DNA from: Verrucomicrobiales bacterium
GTDB taxonomy: Bacteria > Verrucomicrobiota > Verrucomicrobiia > Verrucomicrobiales > DEV007
Length of the DNA stretch: 64,000 bases
Assembly: GCA_029213005.1 (NCBI GenBank)
Contig: JARGPI010000003.1
Coordinates: 62,001-126,000, forward strand
Direction of reading: 5' to 3'
Made by a program: the position numbers and the translations under genes. The notes beneath the pieces were generated by a model that was not told the DNA's origin, did no database searches, and saw nothing but the letters and a program-made list of their open reading frames with translations. This document shows positions 1-9,562 of the stretch, one piece after another (position 1 is the first letter of the stretch; every line of letters starts with the position of its first letter).

Positions 1-761
1 GAAACTTCATTGTGCGCGGTGTTAATGGCGGCAAGTGCGGAGTCGATGTCACTCGGCGGATCAATTCCGGTAATGAGCGATGCGTCCAGTTCAATCCCGT
101 AACGTGCCGTGGAGCTGAGGCACTCATAGGTCATTTGCTGATTCAATTCGTTCAGATTTTTCCGGAGGTCATTGATCGAGATGCCGTCGATTTTGCGACC
201 TCCTGCCAGTTTTGCCAGTTCGTCAGGTTCACTGGAATCCGGCGCTTCAAAATTGGCAATTCGTTCCCGCAAAATGGAAACAAAATAGCCCATAATGTGA
301 GCCACCGGATTTTTGACGCCGAAGAGGTAGGCGTATAGATTTTGTTCGCTGATTTTATAGCGAAGTTGACCGGTAACTCCAATATTGAGTTGGTCTTTAG
401 TTACCGCATCCAGAACCGTACCGGATTGATTTAGTTCCGGCTCCTCCGGATCGTAGGCGACGCTGGTCGTGTTGATCGAAACCTTTACTTTGTGAACCCT
501 GTGCCAGGGCATCTTTATATAGGGACCACCCGGCCCGATGACTTTGACCTGAGGAAAGATATATCTGGAGCGATGATCTTCGCTGAGGTGCTCGACCATG
601 GGGAGATCGAGCGTGGTCTTTCCTTTGATTCGCTGGGCCTTTCCGAAGCTGGTGATTACCGCCCGCTCGTTTTGTTCCACCGTGTAAAAACCGGTTAAAA
701 CACATCGAATCAAAAACCAAAGCGATAAACCTAATACGATTCCTATGATTATTCCTATCAT
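1..761 (-). CDS. SPFH/band-7 domain membrane protein (HflK/stomatin-like), C-terminus cut by window edge
   Basis: The start codon is at 761 and the frame stays open to base 1, so about 253 residues are visible and the end is outside the window. An in-frame stop lies just upstream, which fixes this start. Residues about 1-25 form one hydrophobic N-terminal helix, followed by a YTVEQNERAV-type segment that opens the SPFH domain. Later segments (about 110-160, with QLRYKI and YLFGVKNP) fit the band-7 fold. SPFH proteins are membrane-anchored scaffolds that oligomerise and control proteases or membrane microdomains. The gene is divergent from the AAA ATPase at 876, with 114 bp between them. The exact subfamily (HflK, HflC, stomatin or QmcA-like) cannot be settled from this part. 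Confidence 0.8.
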   Translation of the reverse strand, partial: MIGIIIGIVLGLSLWFLIRCVLTGFYTVEQNERAVITSFGKAQRIKGKTTLDLPMVEHLSEDHRSRYIFPQVKVIGPGGPYIKMPWHRVHKVKVSINTTSVAYDPEEPELNQSGTVLDAVTKDQLNIGVTGQLRYKISEQNLYAYLFGVKNPVAHIMGYFVSILRERIANFEAPDSSEPDELAKLAGGRKIDGISINDLRKNLNELNQQMTYECLSSTARYGIELDASLITGIDPPSDIDSALAAINTAHNEV

Positions 762-875
762 TAACGTAGAGTTTAAGCCGCCCGTTCATTTCGTGCACTA
801 CAAAAACTTTGGGTCTTTGGAGCGCTTTGCTTGCATAACTCGAACTAAGATCGTTAATTTCCCTCAGCAGCAGCC

Positions 876-2279
876 ATGGCAGAAATCGAAACTCTAAAGC
901 AAGCCCTCGCGGTCTCTCCGGACAATATCCCCTTACTTCTGATGTTGGGGAAAGCCTACATGGACGAATTTCAACTCGGCGAAGCCCGCGAAGTGTTTGA
1001 TCGGATGCTGGTGGTGGACCCGATGAACGCGGATGCCAAAACGGCGATCGCGAAGCTTCTTGATTTGGGCGGAAGATCTTCCGAAGCGATTTTGAGAATC
1101 GAACAGGTCTGCGCGGAATCGCCGGAGTTTGCTCCTGCCTGGATTTTGAGAGCCACCTTTGCTCTGAATGAAGGAGAGGCGAAACTGGCCCGGGAATATT
1201 ACGAAAAGGCGGTTTCAATCGGGGTGGTCTATTCGGACAGCGAACTTTTGAAACGGATCGAGCAGGCAGGCGGATCGAAAGGTCCTTCCCGGACCACGAT
1301 TCAATCATCGGGCGATCAAGCGTCGGTTTATATGGATCAGGATCCGTTTGATGACGAAGAGGATCCTTTTGACGGTTTTGAGTCGGGTGGGGACGATGAT
1401 TTGGAGTTGGAGTTTGCTTCAAAGCCGAACTCTGATTTTTCAAAAGTCGGCGGCATGGAGTCCGTAAAAGAGGATATCCGGATGAAAATCCTCTATCCGA
1501 TGGAAAATGCCGAGCTTTTCAAAGCCTACGGGAAAAGCGCAGGCGGCGGAGTTTTGCTGTATGGCCCTCCGGGATGTGGCAAAACGATGATCAGCCGGGC
1601 GACGGCGGGTGAGATCGATGCCAAATTTATCAGCGTCGGTTTGCATCAGATTCTCGATATGTTTATCGGGAAATCGGAAGAGAAACTGCACGAGATTTTC
1701 GAGTTCGCGCGTCGCAATGCGCCTTCGGTGCTCTTTTTTGACGAGGTCGATGCACTGGCAGCGGACCGGAAAGATATGCGGACTTCTGCGGGGCGGACTT
1801 TGATCAATCAGTTTCTTTCTGAAATGGATGGGACGGAAGCTCACAATGACGGCGTTCTGGTTCTCGGCGCGACCAATGCCCCGTGGCATCTCGACTCGGC
1901 GTTTCTTCGTCCCGGTCGTTTTGATCGACTGATTTTTGTCCCTCCGCCGGACGAACCGGCGAGAGCTGAAATTGTGCGGATCATGGCGGACGGAAAACCG
2001 GTCGACAAGCTTGACCCGGCGGCGCTGGCGAAAAAGCTGAAGGATTTCTCAGGGGCGGATATCAAGGCGGTTTTTGATCAGGCGATCGAGGCATCTCTCA
2101 CCGAAGCCATGAAGGCGGGGAAAATTGTCCCGGTAACCCAGAAGCAATTGGCAAAGGGAGCCCGACAAGTGAAACCGAGCACCCGGAAATGGTTTGAGAG
2201 CGCCAAGAATTATGCGCTTTATGCCAACCAGAGCGGATTCTACGACGATGTCCTGACCTATCTCGGTATTTCGAAATAG
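876..2279 (+). CDS. TPR-AAA ATPase (classical Cdc48/FtsH-like AAA domain)
   Basis: 467 residues. Residues about 1-130 are helical TPR-like repeats. They are followed by a very acidic linker (about 150-185, rich in D and E) and a single AAA module. Walker A GPPGCGKT is near residue 229, Walker B LFFDEVDAL near 287, and the second region of homology, with RPGRFDR, near 340-350. This marks a classical AAA protein rather than MoxR or ClpX. A helical C-terminal extension follows. Classical AAA ATPases remodel or unfold proteins; the TPR part probably recruits the substrate. It is the first gene of a same-strand series with envelope proteins and is only 7 bp from the next gene. The substrate is unknown. 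Confidence 0.85.
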   Translation: MAEIETLKQALAVSPDNIPLLLMLGKAYMDEFQLGEAREVFDRMLVVDPMNADAKTAIAKLLDLGGRSSEAILRIEQVCAESPEFAPAWILRATFALNEGEAKLAREYYEKAVSIGVVYSDSELLKRIEQAGGSKGPSRTTIQSSGDQASVYMDQDPFDDEEDPFDGFESGGDDDLELEFASKPNSDFSKVGGMESVKEDIRMKILYPMENAELFKAYGKSAGGGVLLYGPPGCGKTMISRATAGEIDAKFISVGLHQILDMFIGKSEEKLHEIFEFARRNAPSVLFFDEVDALAADRKDMRTSAGRTLINQFLSEMDGTEAHNDGVLVLGATNAPWHLDSAFLRPGRFDRLIFVPPPDEPARAEIVRIMADGKPVDKLDPAALAKKLKDFSGADIKAVFDQAIEASLTEAMKAGKIVPVTQKQLAKGARQVKPSTRKWFESAKNYALYANQSGFYDDVLTYLGISK

Positions 2280-2286
2280 CATCGGG

Positions 2287-3555
2287 ATGAGTAGTGAACT
2301 TTCCCACGGTCTTCTGCTTTTGGAACAGGGCAGGCTTGAGGACGCTGAATCCTGTTTTATCGGATTGCTGGCCCGTGAACCGGAAAACGACTTTGTCCAC
2401 AGTCGGCTTGCGGTATGCCGGATGCAGCAGCCGGGGCGAAAAAAAGACGCTCTGGAATCGATCGAAAATGCGATCCAACTTCGTCCGGACGACGATTATT
2501 ATCATGGGTTAAAATCGCTGATTCTTTCCGGGTTGTATCGCAGTAAAGAAGCGCTCGAATCGGCAGATCTCGCGATTTCGATGAACCCCGATTCAAGTTT
2601 CAACTACGGGGCAAAAGCGGCGGCGCTGTGCGAGTTGCATCGCTGGGCTGAAGCGGAGGAAAACTGCCGGGTGGCGCTGTCCATTGATCCCTACGACTCC
2701 AATGCGAGTCACATTTTGACCAACGTGCTGAGACTTCAGGGTAAGTCCGACGAAAACCAGTTAGCGGTAGATGTTCAGCTCTCGGAGAATCCGGAAAGTG
2801 CCTATGCCCATCTCAATGCCGGTTGGGCCGCGCTGCAGAAAAGGGATCACCGGAAAGCTGAGGAGCATTTCCGGGAAGCGTTACGGCTCGATTCTTCGAT
2901 GGACTCCGCGAGGACGGGGTTGATTGAATCGTTCAAGGCGCGGTCCTGGTTTTACCGGATGTATCTTTCCTACTGCTTTTTCATGCAGCGCTTTACCGGC
3001 AAGGGGCAGTGGGGAATTATCATTGGCGCTTACATCGCCTACCAGCTTTTGCGGGTGCCCCTGCGCCAGATTGGCGGGAAGTGGGCTGAATTCACTCTCA
3101 TCGGCCTCTGGCTAACCCTGATTCTCTGGATTTGGCTGGCTCCGGGGATCGGTAACTTTTTGATCTGCCTGGATCGGTCGGCTCGACGTGCTCTGCTGAA
3201 AAGCGAGGTGATCCATGGTCTCTGGATCGGGATTTCGCTGATCGTTGGAATCCCGCTGCTCGCATACGGCATTTTGCGACCGTATATCCCTTTCACCCCA
3301 CTCGGGGCGATGTTTCTCGCTTCGACCATTCCTGCGACGATGACTTTTTCGAATGAGTCGCGAAAAGGCCGTCTTGTGTTTGGCGGCATTCTCGCCCTGG
3401 TGCTTGGGTGCGGAATAGTCAGCTCGGCGATCATTTTTTCAGCCGGAGTGAACACGGAGCGGGCCGAGAATCTGCTGGTTACAATGATCGTGGTTTCCGC
3501 CCTATCGACCTGGCTGGGAAATGTTCCCGCATTGAGGCGGGATGATTCGGGCTGA
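2287..3555 (+). CDS. TPR-repeat protein with C-terminal membrane domain
   Basis: 422 residues. The first 210 or so are tandem TPR motifs, with repeated A-x-x-x-P-D/N spacing such as LRPDDDYYHG and LSIDPYDS. The C-terminal half is hydrophobic, with about six predicted membrane segments from residue 245 onward (for example around LWLTLILWIWLAPG and ATIPATMTF). There is no signal peptide, so the TPR part should face the cytoplasm. The start is 7 bp after the AAA gene, so translation is likely coupled. A TPR domain on the membrane beside a TPR-AAA ATPase suggests a docking partner for that ATPase; this is inference. Confidence 0.75.
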   Translation: MSSELSHGLLLLEQGRLEDAESCFIGLLAREPENDFVHSRLAVCRMQQPGRKKDALESIENAIQLRPDDDYYHGLKSLILSGLYRSKEALESADLAISMNPDSSFNYGAKAAALCELHRWAEAEENCRVALSIDPYDSNASHILTNVLRLQGKSDENQLAVDVQLSENPESAYAHLNAGWAALQKRDHRKAEEHFREALRLDSSMDSARTGLIESFKARSWFYRMYLSYCFFMQRFTGKGQWGIIIGAYIAYQLLRVPLRQIGGKWAEFTLIGLWLTLILWIWLAPGIGNFLICLDRSARRALLKSEVIHGLWIGISLIVGIPLLAYGILRPYIPFTPLGAMFLASTIPATMTFSNESRKGRLVFGGILALVLGCGIVSSAIIFSAGVNTERAENLLVTMIVVSALSTWLGNVPALRRDDSG

Positions 3556-3670
3556 TGACGAAATTCTTAGAACTTCCTGACAGACTTTCGCGGCGTGATC
3601 TGGGCTGGAAATTTAGCGTTTGTGTGCTTCTGTACGTTGCTGAATCGCCCCCTTTTCAGCCTCCAGGGCT

Positions 3671-6600
3671 ATGAAACACACCGAGAAACTCGAAATACCG
3701 CCAGTGCTGCAAAGTAAGCTGGAGGATTTTCGAAGCCGTCTATGGTCCGTTAAAATTGGAGAAGGCGCTCTCGCCGGAATCGCCGGCTTGATTCTCTCCT
3801 TTCTTTTCGTTTTTGCGCTGGACCGATTTATCGACACACCGATCTGGCTTCGATGGATGATTCTCTTTCTGGGATTCTCCGTTCCGGCGATCGGGATTCC
3901 GATTCGGTATCATCGCTGGGTTTGGCAAAAGCGCTCGCTGGGGCAGATCGCCAAGGTATTGCGCAAGCGTTATCCCCGTCTGGGGGATGAACTGCTCGGG
4001 ATTGTCGACTTGGCGAAAGAGCGCTCCGCAAAAGGGCACAGCCAGACCTTGATCACTGCGGCCATGGAACAGGTCGCCAAAAAAGTGAAAGATCAGGAGT
4101 TTGCCGACGCAGTGCCGGAAAATCACTATCGGAAGTGGATGTATACCTCCATCGGCCTCGGCTTATTTGCGGCTCTCGCCGTGATTATCGTGTCCGGCGC
4201 AGCTCACAGTTCGGTGGCCCGCTGGTTGACGCCGTGGCGTTTGATTGAGCGATATACTTTCGCGAAGCTTGAGCCGGTCCAGCGGGAAATGGTGGTTCCC
4301 TTTGCCGAGCATTTTGATCTGTCGCCGCAACTCCGGGAATCTACCGAATGGAAGCCCGATGCCGCTTCGGTGCGACTTCCGGGAAAAACCCGTTTGAAGT
4401 CAGATCTCAATGAAAGCGCGGCTTATGAATTTTCCGTGCCGCCTCAAAAAGAGGACGGGGCGCTTTCGCTGAGAGTGGGAGATGCGGTTGAGAAAATAAA
4501 AATCAAACCGATGGCCCGCCCCGAGTTGAGTGACATCGCAGCAAAAGTGCGGCTTCCGGATTATCTGATGTATCAGAGCGATCCGGTGATTCCGGTTCGG
4601 GGTGGAACCGTCGATGTCGTGGAAGGTGCCACCGCCAGTTTTATTGGAACCGCAAATCGCGAGTTGGCGAAGGCTACGGTAAACGGAACCCCCGCCGCGC
4701 TGTCGGGCAATTCATTCTCGACCCGACCTGAGCCGGTTGAGGGCAGTGAAACGCAACTGTTTGAGTGGGAGGACCGGCATGGTTTGACCGCAAAGTCTCC
4801 TTACGAGCTCCGCGTCAATGCGATTCCGGATGGCGAGCCTGATGTGTTTGCCAAGAAGCTGTCAACCGAGCAGGTGGTCCTGCCGAACGAGGTGGTGTCG
4901 TTTGAAATCAATTCGTCTGACGATTTCGGCCTTCGGGAAGTGGGGCTTGAGTGGGTTGGTGTGGTCGATCCGGTTCATAATCCGGAACCGGCTGCGGGTG
5001 GGAAGATGGTGGCTCCCGGTGGGCCTGAAAAGCGTACGATCGAGGCAACCGGGACCTTTTCCGCTGAACGAAATTTTGTGAAGCCGCAGACTTTGGAAAT
5101 CCGGGCCTATGCCGAGGATTACCTTCCCAACCGGAACCGGAGTTACTCCCCTGTGTTTGTTCTTCACGTCATGAATCCATCGGATCATGCCAACTGGCTG
5201 ACTCATGAACTCGGGAAATGGTTCAGCCGCGCCCGCGAGGTTTATGAGCGGGAGCAGCAGCTCCACGAAGCGAACCGGGATCTCCGGTCACTGTCGGTCG
5301 AGGAACTGGACCGGCCGGAGAACCGCCGCAAACTGGAGCGCCAGGCTTCCGCTGAGTCGAGTAATGCGCGTCGGCTTGAGGCGCTTACCACGAGCGGGCG
5401 GGATTTGATTCGCCAGGCGACTAAGAATGATGAATTTGCGGCGGACCGGCTGGAGTCCTGGGCGAAAATGATGCGTTCTCTGGATGAAATTTCGAAGGAC
5501 CGGATGCCGTCGGTTTCGGATCTCCTCAAGAAAGCCGCTCAGGCTGCGGGAAGTCAGAGTCAGGATGAGAAGAATAAAAAGGGGGAGCAGTCGGATGATT
5601 CGAAATCAAACCCGTCGGCACCATCGGTGAACAATCAAAACGGTGAGCAGGAACCGGCAGATTCTCCGAAAACTAAATCCGGGGAAGACAAAAATGAGGG
5701 GCCCCAGTTACCGAAAGCCCCGTCGATTTCGGACAAAGAATCGGGATTCGATGAGAAGTCCACCGATCCCGATGCTCCCAAGGAGGAACCGGGACCACCG
5801 TCCAAAGGGGCACTGGGTCTGCCCCAGACGATGCTAAATGGAGAAGCGGAAGAACCCGGGGAAAATGAATCGGGTGATGGCGATGCCGCCAGTCCGTCTC
5901 AGGAACAGCTCGATTTGGCTCTCGCTGAGCAGGAGGAATTGTTGAAGGAATTTGCCCGGGTGACCGAAGAGCTTCAGGAAATTTTGTCCAGCCTGGAGGC
6001 GAGTACCTTTGTGAAGCGTCTCAAAGCCGCTTCGCGAAAGCAGCTGGAGATTGCCAAAAAGTTGAATGATACCGTTTCGGGCGGTTTCGGGATTTCCCGG
6101 GACCGGATCGCAGCGCAGTTGCAGGAAGTGGCTATCGAGACGGCGAAAGCGGAAGCGGAAGAGAGTGATAAACTTTACACCATCCAATCCGATCTGGATG
6201 CCTACTACCAGCGGAAGCAGGATGGCATTTACAAGAATGTGCTCGATCAGATGCGGAGTTCCGCAGTGGTCACTCAGCTCAAAAAGCTCGGCGAAGAGGC
6301 CGGAAATAATTTCAACGGACGCTCCATCGCCGCTTCCGAATTTTGGTCCGACACATTGGATCGCTGGGCCGAAGAGTTGGTTTCCGCTTCGCAGGGAGAT
6401 CAGAAAAGCGGCGAAAGTGGGGATAAGAAGAGCCTTCCTCCGGAAATTGTTCTGGAAGTGATGAAGATCGCACGCGGAGAAATGGAGTTGCGCGATGAGA
6501 CTCGTGAAATGGAGAACATCCGCTCGGCTCTGTCGCCTTCGGAGTATGCGGAAAAGACTCACCCACTTGAAATGGCGCAGACCGATTTGAGATCCCGCGT

Positions 6601-7024
6601 CGATGAGGTGGTGATCGATTTGCTGGATCTTCCGGATGGCGAAGAGAATTTCGGGAACGAAATGAAACTGCTCAACTTTGTGTCCGATGTGATGCGCCAG
6701 GCGCGTGGTGGGCTTTCCCGTCCCGATACCGGTCCGGAAGTGATCGCGGCTCAGACCGAAGCAATCGAATTACTTCTCCAAACCAATCGTCAACCGCCCA
6801 ACAATGGCGGCGGCGGTGGTGGGGGATCGCCCGGAGGCGGTGCGAACGGCGGAAACGCCGGTGCGCTTTCGGACATCGGGGTCAGTCCGGGAATGCCTGT
6901 GGATCCAGCTAAGGGGACGAAACGTTCCGTTGGTCAGTCCACCGGTAAAGCGGGACAGGAATTTCCGGAAGAATTCCGCCACGGACTTGATACCTATTTC
7001 AACGAACTCGAAAAAATTCGATAA
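3671..7024 (+). CDS. DUF4175-like large envelope protein
   Basis: 1117 residues. Two close hydrophobic segments (about 30-52 and 58-78) and a third near 157-178 are followed by a long, probably periplasmic region. That region has beta-rich stretches to about residue 500, a charged coiled-coil zone (about 520-620), a low-complexity Ser/Asn/Glu/Pro region (about 630-730), further coiled coils (about 740-1000) and a glycine run near 1045-1060. The layout matches DUF4175-type proteins that accompany MoxR and aerotolerance-like genes in Planctomycetes and Verrucomicrobia. The function is not established. It lies between the TPR membrane protein and an exported protein starting 19 bp downstream, which suggests one complex. 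Confidence 0.7.
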   Translation: MKHTEKLEIPPVLQSKLEDFRSRLWSVKIGEGALAGIAGLILSFLFVFALDRFIDTPIWLRWMILFLGFSVPAIGIPIRYHRWVWQKRSLGQIAKVLRKRYPRLGDELLGIVDLAKERSAKGHSQTLITAAMEQVAKKVKDQEFADAVPENHYRKWMYTSIGLGLFAALAVIIVSGAAHSSVARWLTPWRLIERYTFAKLEPVQREMVVPFAEHFDLSPQLRESTEWKPDAASVRLPGKTRLKSDLNESAAYEFSVPPQKEDGALSLRVGDAVEKIKIKPMARPELSDIAAKVRLPDYLMYQSDPVIPVRGGTVDVVEGATASFIGTANRELAKATVNGTPAALSGNSFSTRPEPVEGSETQLFEWEDRHGLTAKSPYELRVNAIPDGEPDVFAKKLSTEQVVLPNEVVSFEINSSDDFGLREVGLEWVGVVDPVHNPEPAAGGKMVAPGGPEKRTIEATGTFSAERNFVKPQTLEIRAYAEDYLPNRNRSYSPVFVLHVMNPSDHANWLTHELGKWFSRAREVYEREQQLHEANRDLRSLSVEELDRPENRRKLERQASAESSNARRLEALTTSGRDLIRQATKNDEFAADRLESWAKMMRSLDEISKDRMPSVSDLLKKAAQAAGSQSQDEKNKKGEQSDDSKSNPSAPSVNNQNGEQEPADSPKTKSGEDKNEGPQLPKAPSISDKESGFDEKSTDPDAPKEEPGPPSKGALGLPQTMLNGEAEEPGENESGDGDAASPSQEQLDLALAEQEELLKEFARVTEELQEILSSLEASTFVKRLKAASRKQLEIAKKLNDTVSGGFGISRDRIAAQLQEVAIETAKAEAEESDKLYTIQSDLDAYYQRKQDGIYKNVLDQMRSSAVVTQLKKLGEEAGNNFNGRSIAASEFWSDTLDRWAEELVSASQGDQKSGESGDKKSLPPEIVLEVMKIARGEMELRDETREMENIRSALSPSEYAEKTHPLEMAQTDLRSRVDEVVIDLLDLPDGEENFGNEMKLLNFVSDVMRQARGGLSRPDTGPEVIAAQTEAIELLLQTNRQPPNNGGGGGGGSPGGGANGGNAGALSDIGVSPGMPVDPAKGTKRSVGQSTGKAGQEFPEEFRHGLDTYFNELEKIR

Positions 7025-7043
7025 TCCTGTAAGTTACTGCTGT

Positions 7044-8039
7044 ATGAGTGCTCTGTTACGAATCTCAATTACCTTCTTATTCGCTGCCACGGTTGCGATC
7101 GGGCAGGAAATTTCCCCGGAAAGTGATTCCGGCAAAGGGCTCACCGTGGATGAGCAGATTTCCCGTCACGTTCGAAAGCAGGCTGATGAAGAGCGGAAGA
7201 AGCGCATGGATTTCATGGGCTTTGTGATCGACGACATCGTGCGGCTTTGCGAACTGAACGATGCCCAGAAAGAACGCCTCGTTCTCGCGGCAAAAGGAGC
7301 TTCGAAACGCTCCATGGAACGGTGGCACGAGCAGGCGGAGCGTTATTTCCGTCAGCGGGTCTCCGGGTCCGATGAGGAGACTGTGAACGAGATGTTGCAG
7401 AACATGGGCAACGTCAATTTCGGCGGTCGCGACTCTGATCGCGAAGGTGAAACCGAAGCCGTTTGGAAAGATTCGCTGAAAGACGTGCTTTCCGCCGAGC
7501 AACTCAGCAAATACGACACCGTTCTTGCCGAGCGGACTCAGGCACGGATCGATGCCTTTTCGGAAATGGCGATCGCTTCACTCGACAGTTATCTTCGTCT
7601 TACTCCGCAGCAAAAGGCGAAAATGAGCCCGATCATCAACTCTTCTGCCAACGAATATCTCGACGATATTCATCGTTACTGGGGAGAGTATGTCGAGAAA
7701 AACATGCTGATGTCTCTCGCCAACGCGGCGGATGAAAAAACACTGAAAGAGATTCTTTCCGACCGACAGTATGAAAGGCTCCAATCGGCAACGTCCAATT
7801 TGGAGCATTTCTGGGAACAGCGTCGCCGACTCAAAAAGGCGAAAAACGATGCGGATCAGCGGAAGAACGAAAACGGTGATCAGAGAGCGGAAGCTATCAA
7901 AATCGATGGAAACATCAAAGCGGGCGGCAAAGTCGTGATCAAAGCGGCGAACGGTGGAGCGGTCAGAATTCAGCCTGGAGCCATTTTTCGCGGTGGAGAA
8001 ATCGAAATTGAAGCCGGCGAAATCACGATCGAAGAATGA
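7044..8039 (+). CDS. Exported coiled-coil protein of unknown function
   Basis: 331 residues from the ATG at 7044. An in-frame ATG further upstream lies inside the previous gene; the chosen start gives a clear signal peptide (MSALLRISITFLFAATVAIG, cleavage near QEIS). The mature part is mostly helical and highly charged, with repeated E/K/R-rich helices. It ends in a short beta-like tail (about 280-331) rich in alternating hydrophobic residues and glycines, similar to a small bactofilin-like or hexapeptide-like strand pattern. No catalytic motif was recognised. It starts 19 bp after the DUF4175-like gene and is probably its periplasmic partner. A 506-bp repeat-rich gap follows. Confidence 0.65.
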   Translation: MSALLRISITFLFAATVAIGQEISPESDSGKGLTVDEQISRHVRKQADEERKKRMDFMGFVIDDIVRLCELNDAQKERLVLAAKGASKRSMERWHEQAERYFRQRVSGSDEETVNEMLQNMGNVNFGGRDSDREGETEAVWKDSLKDVLSAEQLSKYDTVLAERTQARIDAFSEMAIASLDSYLRLTPQQKAKMSPIINSSANEYLDDIHRYWGEYVEKNMLMSLANAADEKTLKEILSDRQYERLQSATSNLEHFWEQRRRLKKAKNDADQRKNENGDQRAEAIKIDGNIKAGGKVVIKAANGGAVRIQPGAIFRGGEIEIEAGEITIEE

Positions 8040-8475
8040 TGCGATCAGAGGATAAAGGGGCGCGGGGGAAGCATGTGGATACCACCGGGGGCGCTCTGGC
8101 AACGGTGACTCTTGGTCGCCGATGGATAGCTGATGCCTTTGCGGTGATGAAACTGACACGCTGCGGCTGGAAGCCACCACTGTACAGGGTCAAACATTTC
8201 GCAGCGCTAAAGGCGCGATTCAAACTAGACCCGGGAATTTGGACGCCCCTCAGAAATAGCGCTGAAAGTGCGATTCAAACAGTGGTAAAGAGGGTGACAC
8301 GAAATCCAAATTGGGGATTAACTAGATTTGTAGGCCCCATCGTCGTGGCCAGATTGAATCGCGCCTTCAGCGCTGAAAATTTCTTAGTATCCAAACCCGG
8401 GGCGCTGCCCCGGGCTAGTCTGAATCAGCCCTTTGGGCTTTTTGATCTCTGGAATCACAGGTGCGAAATGTTTGG
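8040..8475. repeat. Compound intergenic repeat island
   Basis: No credible gene is present in this stretch. It holds three copies of a 24-bp palindromic-type unit (AGCGCT...GCGATTCAA): 8203-8226 and 8258-8281 in direct orientation, and 8352-8374 inverted. Next comes a perfect 7-bp stem hairpin, CCCGGGG-CGCTG-CCCCGGG, at 8396-8414, and a terminator-like hairpin AGCCC-TTT-GGGCT followed by five T at 8427-8443. A degenerate half-copy of the 22-bp palindrome family (TGTACAGGGT) is at 8181. The packing resembles REP/BIME-type dispersed repeats. An open frame crosses this region in phase with the downstream gene but encodes no recognisable protein. Confidence 0.75.
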
Positions 8476-8528
8476 CAGGGTACAGTCTGAAACGGTACAG
8501 GGTACAGTCCGAAATTGTACAGGGTACA
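8472..8528. repeat. 22-bp phased palindrome array, site A (three units)
   Basis: Three 13-bp cores related to TGTACAGGGTACA start at 8472 (degenerate on the left), 8494 and 8516, exactly 22 bp apart. The spacers are close to RTCCGRAAT. The core is an inverted repeat (TGTAC-AGG-GTACA). The array ends 17 bp before the start codon at 8546, so it occupies the expected promoter or leader of that gene. The same unit with the same spacing occurs at 20965, 37940 and 56230. Confidence 0.85.
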
Positions 8529-8545
8529 GTCCCCGGTTTTTCGCT

Positions 8546-9562
8546 ATGGTGGCCCTGATTTTGGCATTTTGTCTGCCTTGTGAGGCTCAGTTGCTCCGGA
8601 TGGGGACGGAAATCCCTCCGGAAGTGGATGCGATTTACGACCGGGGGCTCAGTTTTCTGGCCCGATCGCAGGACGCCAAAACCGGATCGTGGCGGGGGCG
8701 CCGTGAGAACGGTGTCACGGGGCTTTGTTTAATGGCTTTTCTGGCCAGTGGCGAGGATCCGAACTTCGGGCGTTATCGTCGGAACGTGCGACTCGCGCTG
8801 CGGGCTCTCATCATCGGGCAGGACAAATCGAACGGCTATTTTCCGAACAGTATGTATCACCACGGCTTCGCGCTTTTGGCGCTTGCCGAAGCCTACGGAG
8901 CGGTGGATGAGGCGACGCTGTGGGATGGAACTGAGGATAAAGAGGATCGCCGCACCATTGCGGAGGCGATTGAGCAGGCCATTGATCTCGCCGCAAAATC
9001 GCAGAACAGCAATCGCTGGGGCGGTTGGCGGTATTCGCCCACTTCGACGGATGCCGATACTTCGGTGACCGGCTCGGTTTTAATGGGATTACTCGCCTGC
9101 CGGAATGCCGGATTCGATGTTCCGAACGACGTGATCGAAAAAGCACTCATTTACATCAAGCGGAATACGTCGACTTCAAGCGGTTACGTCGCCTACAGCG
9201 GCGGGCTTGGCGGTGGCGCGGAATCGGTGAACCGTTCGGCGGTTGCCACGCTGGTCTATTCCGTGGGTCAAAAAAGAGAATGGGAGGAATTCGGCGCGGT
9301 TTCCAACCACATCACGGAGCGGCTCAAACATCGCGAGTCCGGCCACCGGCATTATTATATTTACTACATGGCGCAGGCATTGTTTCAGGCTGATTACGAT
9401 TCGTGGGTTCAGTGGAATCGCGATACGGCCCGGAAACTGGCTGCGGAACAAGCACAAAACGGCAGTTTCACCGGAAGTTATGGAGAAGCGTATGGTACAG
9501 CGATGTCGCTCCTCGCGCTGGCTTTGAATTACCGGTTTCTTCCGATCTACGAACGATTTTAG
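8546..9562 (+). CDS. Exported prenyltransferase/squalene-cyclase-repeat protein
   Basis: 338 residues from ATG 8546. The frame is open far upstream, but that part is repeat DNA, whereas this start gives a short signal peptide (MVALILAFCLPCEAQ). The mature protein contains repeated alpha-toroid motifs: DRGLSFLARSQ...GSW, LRALIIGQDKSNGYF and IDLAAKSQNSNRWGGWRY. These are typical of the prenyltransferase/squalene-oxidase repeat superfamily. The DxDD motif of hopene cyclases was not seen, so terpene cyclisation is unlikely. Such exported toroid proteins are common beside MoxR and DUF4175 genes in PVC bacteria. The stop codon abuts the next start, so translation is probably coupled. Confidence 0.72.
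   Translation: MVALILAFCLPCEAQLLRMGTEIPPEVDAIYDRGLSFLARSQDAKTGSWRGRRENGVTGLCLMAFLASGEDPNFGRYRRNVRLALRALIIGQDKSNGYFPNSMYHHGFALLALAEAYGAVDEATLWDGTEDKEDRRTIAEAIEQAIDLAAKSQNSNRWGGWRYSPTSTDADTSVTGSVLMGLLACRNAGFDVPNDVIEKALIYIKRNTSTSSGYVAYSGGLGGGAESVNRSAVATLVYSVGQKREWEEFGAVSNHITERLKHRESGHRHYYIYYMAQALFQADYDSWVQWNRDTARKLAAEQAQNGSFTGSYGEAYGTAMSLLALALNYRFLPIYERF

Noticed and set aside
397..1443. 348-codon open frame on the minus strand, antisense to the AAA ATPase
   Set aside because: Low-complexity Arg/Pro/Ser-rich translation without family features; the SPFH and AAA genes explain both strands.
8472..8528. CRISPR-like array made of 22-bp units
   Set aside because: Repeats are only 13 bp and spacers are 9 bp and similar to each other; two or three units per site and no cas genes.
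8036..8545. 170-codon N-terminal extension of the toroid protein
   Set aside because: It is translated repeat DNA; a signal peptide begins at 8546.
8546..9562. Squalene-hopene cyclase
   Set aside because: Signal peptide present, length only half of a cyclase, and no DxDD motif was seen.
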